A DNA stretch of 64,000 bases, from assembly GCA_016710885.1 (NCBI GenBank), contig JADJUC010000001.1, forward strand, positions 124,001 through 188,000, given 5' to 3'. The DNA is from Candidatus Proximibacter danicus. Lineage in GTDB: Bacteria; Pseudomonadota; Gammaproteobacteria; Burkholderiales; Rhodocyclaceae. The translations under genes were made by a program, and so were the position numbers. This document shows positions 60,360 through 64,000 of the stretch, piece by piece. The notes beneath the pieces are model-generated. The model worked only from the letters and a program-made list of their open reading frames with translations. It had not been told where the DNA came from and did not search any database. Position 1 is the first letter of the stretch. Each line of letters starts with the position of its first letter.

Positions 60360-61865
60360 CTATTTCAGCTGGTAGGCCGGATCGAGCGCCAGGCCGCGTA
60401 CCAGCGCGATGCCGGTAGTACCCACCGCCGGTGGCGAGATCGCCGGAATCGGGAGCAGTGCGCGCTCCACCGCCGCCGCATTGTCGAAGCGCTTGAGCCA
60501 GCTCGTACTGTCGAAGCGAATGTCGGAGACGGCCTGCACCATGCGCATGCGGGTATCGCCTTCGAGCCGGCCGGCACCCTTGCCGAACTCCTCGCGCAAC
60601 TCCTTCGTGCGCAGACGGTTGCGCATGCTGCCCTGTTCGTAGCTGCTCTCGACACCATCGGCCCGCGCCATCTGGGTCACGAACTGTTCGTTGCGCAGCA
60701 GGCGTTCGATGAACTGCTTGCGCGCCAGCAAGGTGGTCGCGTTGATCCACGCTTCGCCGCCGGGCCAGCCCTTGACGTTGGGCGGGGCGAACAGGTCCTG
60801 GCCAAGGTTGCGCACGGTAAAGGCCAGCGGCAGCGCATCCGGCACCGAGATTTCCAGCGTGCGCATGCTGCCGACGACGAGATCGACCGGCGATTTCACC
60901 AGCACGCCGCGGTTTTCTTTGGCCCAGAAGCCCTTGCCCAGAAAGAGCGCCTTCAGCGCCCGGCGGATGTCGTAGCCGGAACTGCGGCAGGCCTCGGCGA
61001 TACGCCGGGTTTCAGCCATGTCCGGCGTTGGTGAAACGAATTCCCGCCATAGCTTGGCGGCGATGAACTCGGCGGTGGCCGGTTGCTGCAGGAGAATGTC
61101 GAGGACCGCGTCACCGTCGAAGTTGCCGCGTTGCCCGAGCACCGTCTTTTCGCCATCGTCGTGGATGAACGGCCGCCACTGGTAGGTTCCCTGCTCGGGA
61201 TTGAAGCTCCAGCCGGTGAAGGCGCGCGCCGCCTCCTTGATGTCCTGTTCGCTGTAGCGCCCTTCGCCGAGCGTAAACAACTCCATCACTTCGCGGGCGA
61301 AGTTCTCGTTCGGCTGGCCCTTGCGGTTGGTGGCGGAATCAAGATAGATGACCATCGCCGGGTCCTTGGCCACGGCGTGCAGCAGATCGCCGAAGTTGCC
61401 CAGCGCATGGCGGCGCAGCAGCAGGTTCTGGTCGAGCATCAGCCGGCCGGATTTGACCTTCTGCTGGCTGGAAACGAAATGGTTGTGCCAGAAGAGCGTC
61501 ATCCGCTCGCTCAACGGCGACGGTGTCTGCAGCATTTCCTGCAGCCACCAGGCGCGCAGTTCGGCACCTTTGGCAAATTCGGCGCGCTGCAGCGCCTTCT
61601 TTTCCTCTTCGGAGGCATCCTTGAGGCGGCCGGGGCGAACGTATTCCTGCACTGGCGGCGTCAGCACCGGCGCCGTGCGCGCAGACGCCAGCAGGCGGTC
61701 GACGGCCTGATTGCGACTCAGTCGGGAAAAGCTGGTGACGGAAGACGGCGGTGCGCCGAAGCCGCTGCGGTTGAGCAGGTGGCGGGCATCATCCTCGCCC
61801 ATGCCGGCGGCGAGGGTTGTTGAAGACCACAGCACGATGGCTGCAGCCGAAAGGAATCTGAGCAT
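60360..61865 (-). CDS. DUF1800 family exported protein
   Basis: 501 residues from the ATG at 61865. Sec-type signal peptide (LSAAAIVLWSSTTLAAG), then the DUF1800 domain: DARHLLNRSGFGAPPSSV, LSERMTLFWHNHFVSSQQKV, NENFAREVMELFTLGEGRYS, AARAFTGWSF and PPNVKGWPGGEAWINATTLL. It precedes the DUF1501 gene by 11 bases. The pair is widespread, often beside outer-membrane or polymer-related genes, and has no experimentally fixed role known to me. Confidence 0.9.
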   Translation of the reverse strand: MLRFLSAAAIVLWSSTTLAAGMGEDDARHLLNRSGFGAPPSSVTSFSRLSRNQAVDRLLASARTAPVLTPPVQEYVRPGRLKDASEEEKKALQRAEFAKGAELRAWWLQEMLQTPSPLSERMTLFWHNHFVSSQQKVKSGRLMLDQNLLLRRHALGNFGDLLHAVAKDPAMVIYLDSATNRKGQPNENFAREVMELFTLGEGRYSEQDIKEAARAFTGWSFNPEQGTYQWRPFIHDDGEKTVLGQRGNFDGDAVLDILLQQPATAEFIAAKLWREFVSPTPDMAETRRIAEACRSSGYDIRRALKALFLGKGFWAKENRGVLVKSPVDLVVGSMRTLEISVPDALPLAFTVRNLGQDLFAPPNVKGWPGGEAWINATTLLARKQFIERLLRNEQFVTQMARADGVESSYEQGSMRNRLRTKELREEFGKGAGRLEGDTRMRMVQAVSDIRFDSTSWLKRFDNAAAVERALLPIPAISPPAVGTTGIALVRGLALDPAYQLK

Positions 61866-61919
61866 GTCGATCTCCCGGTGGCGCCGCACATTCATGCCGC
61901 GCCATCAATCAGAAGGTGT

Positions 61920-62219
61920 CTAGCGGCGACCTTCGCGGCGCTGCGGGTAGACGTCGCGGCCGGCATCGTGCAGGTCGCGTCGCAGCTGGCGCCGCTCATC
62001 CGGCGACATGCGCTGCTGGCCCTGCTGCCCTTGCCGGTGCGACTCCTGCTGCCGTTGCGGCTGCTGGAACTGGTGGTCGCGCTGCGGTTGCTGCGGCCGG
62101 TCCTTGACCTGCATCCAGCCGCCCCTGCCAACGCCTCCGCCCGGAAAGGCGTGCGCCGGCAGCGTTGCGGCCGAAAGCAGCAACAGCAGAACCAGAGCGC
62201 TGCAGCGTTGACGAATCAT
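61920..62219 (-). CDS. Small exported Gln/Arg-rich protein
   Basis: 99 residues. Signal peptide (CSALVLLLLLSAATLPAHA) then glycine-rich and glutamine/arginine-rich stretches, ending in MSPDERRQLRRDLHDAGRDV, a short basic helical motif seen in small proteins of betaproteobacteria. Its start overlaps the stop of the 43-residue gene (ATGA). It lies 54 bases before the DUF1800 start, so the small proteins and DUF1800/DUF1501 probably share a transcript. Confidence 0.6.
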   Translation of the reverse strand: MIRQRCSALVLLLLLSAATLPAHAFPGGGVGRGGWMQVKDRPQQPQRDHQFQQPQRQQESHRQGQQGQQRMSPDERRQLRRDLHDAGRDVYPQRREGRR

Positions 62220-62347
62220 TTTGACGCGGACCCGACGACGGAAAGCGCAGCGGTGCGCACCGTCTCCTTGAGGCCGTCCTTTGAATCGTCTGTTACCGTC
62301 AGCATCACCACTGCACCAATCAACATGCTTAAGAAAAGTTTGCTCAT
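62216..62347 (-). CDS. Small 43-residue membrane-anchored protein
   Basis: 43 residues, below the usual size cut-off. The ATG at 62347 is preceded by GGGGTGAC. SKLFLSMLIGAVVMLTV could be one membrane helix or signal anchor; the rest (DDSKDGLKETVRTAALSVVG) is an amphipathic helix. The stop overlaps the next start (ATGA, 62216-62219), which supports both being translated. No family recognised. Confidence 0.5.
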   Translation of the reverse strand: MSKLFLSMLIGAVVMLTVTDDSKDGLKETVRTAALSVVGSASK

Positions 62348-62399
62348 GATGTCACCCCATTCAGGATTCGTGATTCACGATTCGCATCCTGGAGGCGAC

Positions 62400-62447
62400 T
62401 TGTAAGCGAAGTTTGTTTACGACGCGGCGAATTGTAAAGCTTTGTAA
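62400..62447. promoter_or_regulatory. TTGTAA direct repeats between the small-protein operon and ompR
   Basis: TTGTAA occurs at 62400-62405, 62432-62437 and 62442-62447. The last two are spaced ten bases start to start, one helical turn, the usual layout for tandem binding of OmpR-family regulators. The site is between divergent operons, 45 bases before ompR. Confidence 0.5.
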
Positions 62448-62491
62448 GCGCGAATATCGCTAACCCGCCAACTTCGGCTAGCATTTGCCCC

Positions 62492-63215
62492 ATGAGCCAA
62501 AAACGAATCCTCGTCGTCGACGACGACCTCCGCCTGCGGGACCTGCTGACGCGCTATCTCGGCGAACAGGGCTTTGCCGTCAAGAGTGCCGAAAACGGCA
62601 GCGCCATGGACAAAAGCCCTGCTGCGCGAGGCCTTCGACCTGATCGTGCTCGACCTGATGATGCCGGGCGAAGACGGCCTGTCGATCTGCCGCCGCCTGC
62701 GTGCCGCCGAGCCGCAACAGGCGATCATCATGCTCACCGCCAAGGGCGATGAAATCGACCGCATCGTCGGACTGGAAATGGGCGCCGACGACTACCTGCC
62801 GAAACCCTTCAACCCACGCGAACTGCTCGCCCGCATCCAGGCCGTGCTGCGCCGACGGGGCGGCAATGCGCCGGGGGCGCCGGCAACCGAGGAAAAAGTG
62901 GTCGGCTTTGCCAACATTGAAGTCGACCTCGCTGCCCGCACGCTCAAGCGCGACGATGAACACCTGCCGCTGACCACCGGCGAATTTGCGGTACTCAAGG
63001 TAATGCTGCAGCACCCGCGCCAGCCGCTCTCCCGCGACCGACTGATGACGCTGGCGCGCGGCCGCGAACAAGGGCCTTTCGACCGCGCCATCGACGTGCA
63101 GGTGTCGCGCCTGCGCAAGCTGATCGAGCCGGACCCGGCCAACCCGCGCTATATCCAGACAGTGTGGGGCTTTGGCTACGTGTTCATCCCCGACGGGAAG
63201 GAAAAACAAGGGTGA
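62492..63215 (+). pseudogene. ompR: Response regulator OmpR with one frameshift
   Basis: About 240 residues when one base is removed. The receiver domain (RILVVDDDLRLRDLLTRYLG, IVLDLMMPGEDGLSICRRLR, DEIDRIVGLEMGADDYLPKP) and winged-helix domain (LTTGEFAVLKVMLQHPRQPL, RDRLMTLARGREQG, YIQTVWGFGYVFIPDG) match E. coli OmpR closely along the whole length. The run at 62612-62615 has AAAA where AAA would give M-D-K-A-L-L-R-E-A. The first frame leaves homology there and the second, which picks up at that point, reaches 63215. Confidence 0.9.
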
Positions 63216-63219
63216 TTGT

Positions 63220-64000
63220 TTGATTCCACGCACCCTGCTGGTCCGCACCTTTCTGCTGGTCAGCGCCCTTATCGTTGTCACCGTCAGCATCTGGGCGGCA
63301 CTGTTCGAGCTTGCTGCGCGCGAACCACGGGCGCGCCAGCTCGCGCAACTGACAGCCAGTGCCGCCAACCTCACCCATGCTGCACTGCTGGCTGCAGCGC
63401 CGGCAAAGCGCCGCGACCTGCTCATTGAATTGACCGAGCGCGAAGGTATCCGTCTCTACCCGGCGGAACCCGAGGATGCCATTGAGCCGCTGCCAGACGA
63501 CGCCTTCTACCAGCTATTTCGTACCGAAACCCGCAAAATGCTCGGCTCGCACACCCGCCTGGCTTTCGCGGTGAACGGTGAGGACGGCATCTGGGCCAGC
63601 TTCCAGCTCGATGTCAGCGAAGACGATAACGCCGACGAGTACTGGGTGATGCTGCCGCGCGAGCGTGCTGATCGCGATTTTCCGTGGCATTGGCTTGGCT
63701 GGGGAGGTGCCTCGCTGGCACTGGCGTTGCTCGTCGCGTGGTGGATCGTCTCGCGCGTCACCCGCCCGCTACGCACGCTGGCCGCTGCTGCCGCCGAGGT
63801 TGGTCGTGGCCGCCAGCCGGCGCCGGTGGCGATCACCGGGGCGGATGAGCTGAAGCAGGTGGCACTGGCCTTCAACCAGATGTCGGACGATCTCTCGCAT
63901 ATCGAACGCGAACGCGCCGAAGTGCTTGCCGGCATTTCGCACGATCTGCGTACGCCGCTTGCCCGTCTGCGTCTTGAAGCAGAAATGTCGGTCAGCGACG
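63220..64000 (+). CDS. envZ: Osmosensor-type histidine kinase EnvZ (3' end outside window)
   Basis: First 260 residues; the gene runs off the right edge. TTG start at 63220, seven bases after CAAGGG; no ATG is available upstream. Transmembrane helix (LLVRTFLLVSALIVVTVSIW), short periplasmic sensor, second helix (GGASLALALLVAWWIVSRV), HAMP linker (TRPLRTLAAAAAEVGRGRQP) and the H-box with phospho-histidine, AGISHDLRTPLARLRLEAEM. Forms a two-component pair with ompR, whose stop is five bases before. Confidence 0.9.
   Translation, partial: MIPRTLLVRTFLLVSALIVVTVSIWAALFELAAREPRARQLAQLTASAANLTHAALLAAAPAKRRDLLIELTEREGIRLYPAEPEDAIEPLPDDAFYQLFRTETRKMLGSHTRLAFAVNGEDGIWASFQLDVSEDDNADEYWVMLPRERADRDFPWHWLGWGGASLALALLVAWWIVSRVTRPLRTLAAAAAEVGRGRQPAPVAITGADELKQVALAFNQMSDDLSHIERERAEVLAGISHDLRTPLARLRLEAEMSVSD

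Overview
The window is a GC-rich (roughly 60% by eye) bacterial chromosome segment, dense with housekeeping genes. It looks like a betaproteobacterium, most probably of the Rhodocyclales (Dechloromonas/Azonexus-like). That placement is an inference from gene content: dapC-dapD-pilU-dapE-prmB, CheY with CheZ, a lexA-imuA-imuB-dnaE2 SOS cassette, ppx/ppk next to an Mla-type lipid transporter, OmpR/EnvZ, and type IV pilus and chemotaxis genes. No prophage, insertion sequence, integrase or CRISPR array was seen. Both edges cut genes: mutS at the left and envZ at the right.

Layout. 1-8.5 kb: mutS end, a secreted metallophosphatase, a broken branched-chain-amino-acid-type binding protein, bcp-slyD, a frameshifted chemoreceptor, a SIMPL-domain protein and an EamA transporter. 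8.6-15 kb: lysine/peptidoglycan precursor genes (dapC, dapD, dapE) with pilU in the middle, then prmB, cheY, cheZ. 15-19 kb: a His/Arg/Pro tRNA operon, dksA, rpsO-pnp. 19-26.4 kb: an unknown secreted protein and the SOS mutagenesis cassette (lexA, imuA, imuB, a hemerythrin gene, dnaE2). 26.4-40 kb: an acyl-CoA/ketone-body catabolism block (aacS, thioesterase, ETF-QO, acyl-CoA dehydrogenase, etfBA, enoyl-CoA hydratase, a TetR regulator) interleaved with HDOD and FimV-like genes. 40-49.4 kb: lipid transporter mlaEFD plus lipoprotein, ppx, ppk, relA. 49.5-55.1 kb: EamA transporter, mtfA, and the overlapping chain tsaB-rimI-udg-unknown-capA. 55.2-64 kb: a 1313-residue CheR-PAS-GGDEF-EAL protein, DUF1501 and DUF1800 proteins, two small proteins, and divergently ompR-envZ.

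How the genes work together. ETF, ETF-QO, the dehydrogenase, the hydratase and acetoacetyl-CoA synthetase form a coherent route moving electrons from acyl-CoA oxidation to quinone. A shared 14-bp palindrome in front of etfB/tetR and of etfD/thioesterase suggests one TetR regulator controls it. RelA, DksA and a tRNA promoter with a GC-rich discriminator are the pieces of the stringent response, next to polyphosphate synthesis and breakdown. LexA boxes precede lexA and dnaE2.

A recurring oddity is single-base indels, mostly in short homopolymers, that break otherwise well-conserved genes: the chemoreceptor, pilU (twice), imuA, imuB, dnaE2 and ompR. The binding-protein gene has instead lost a piece of its 5' end. 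These are either sequencing/assembly errors or very young pseudogenes, and this should be settled before any gene is called non-functional. All domain assignments come from reading motifs in the translated sequence; no database search was run.
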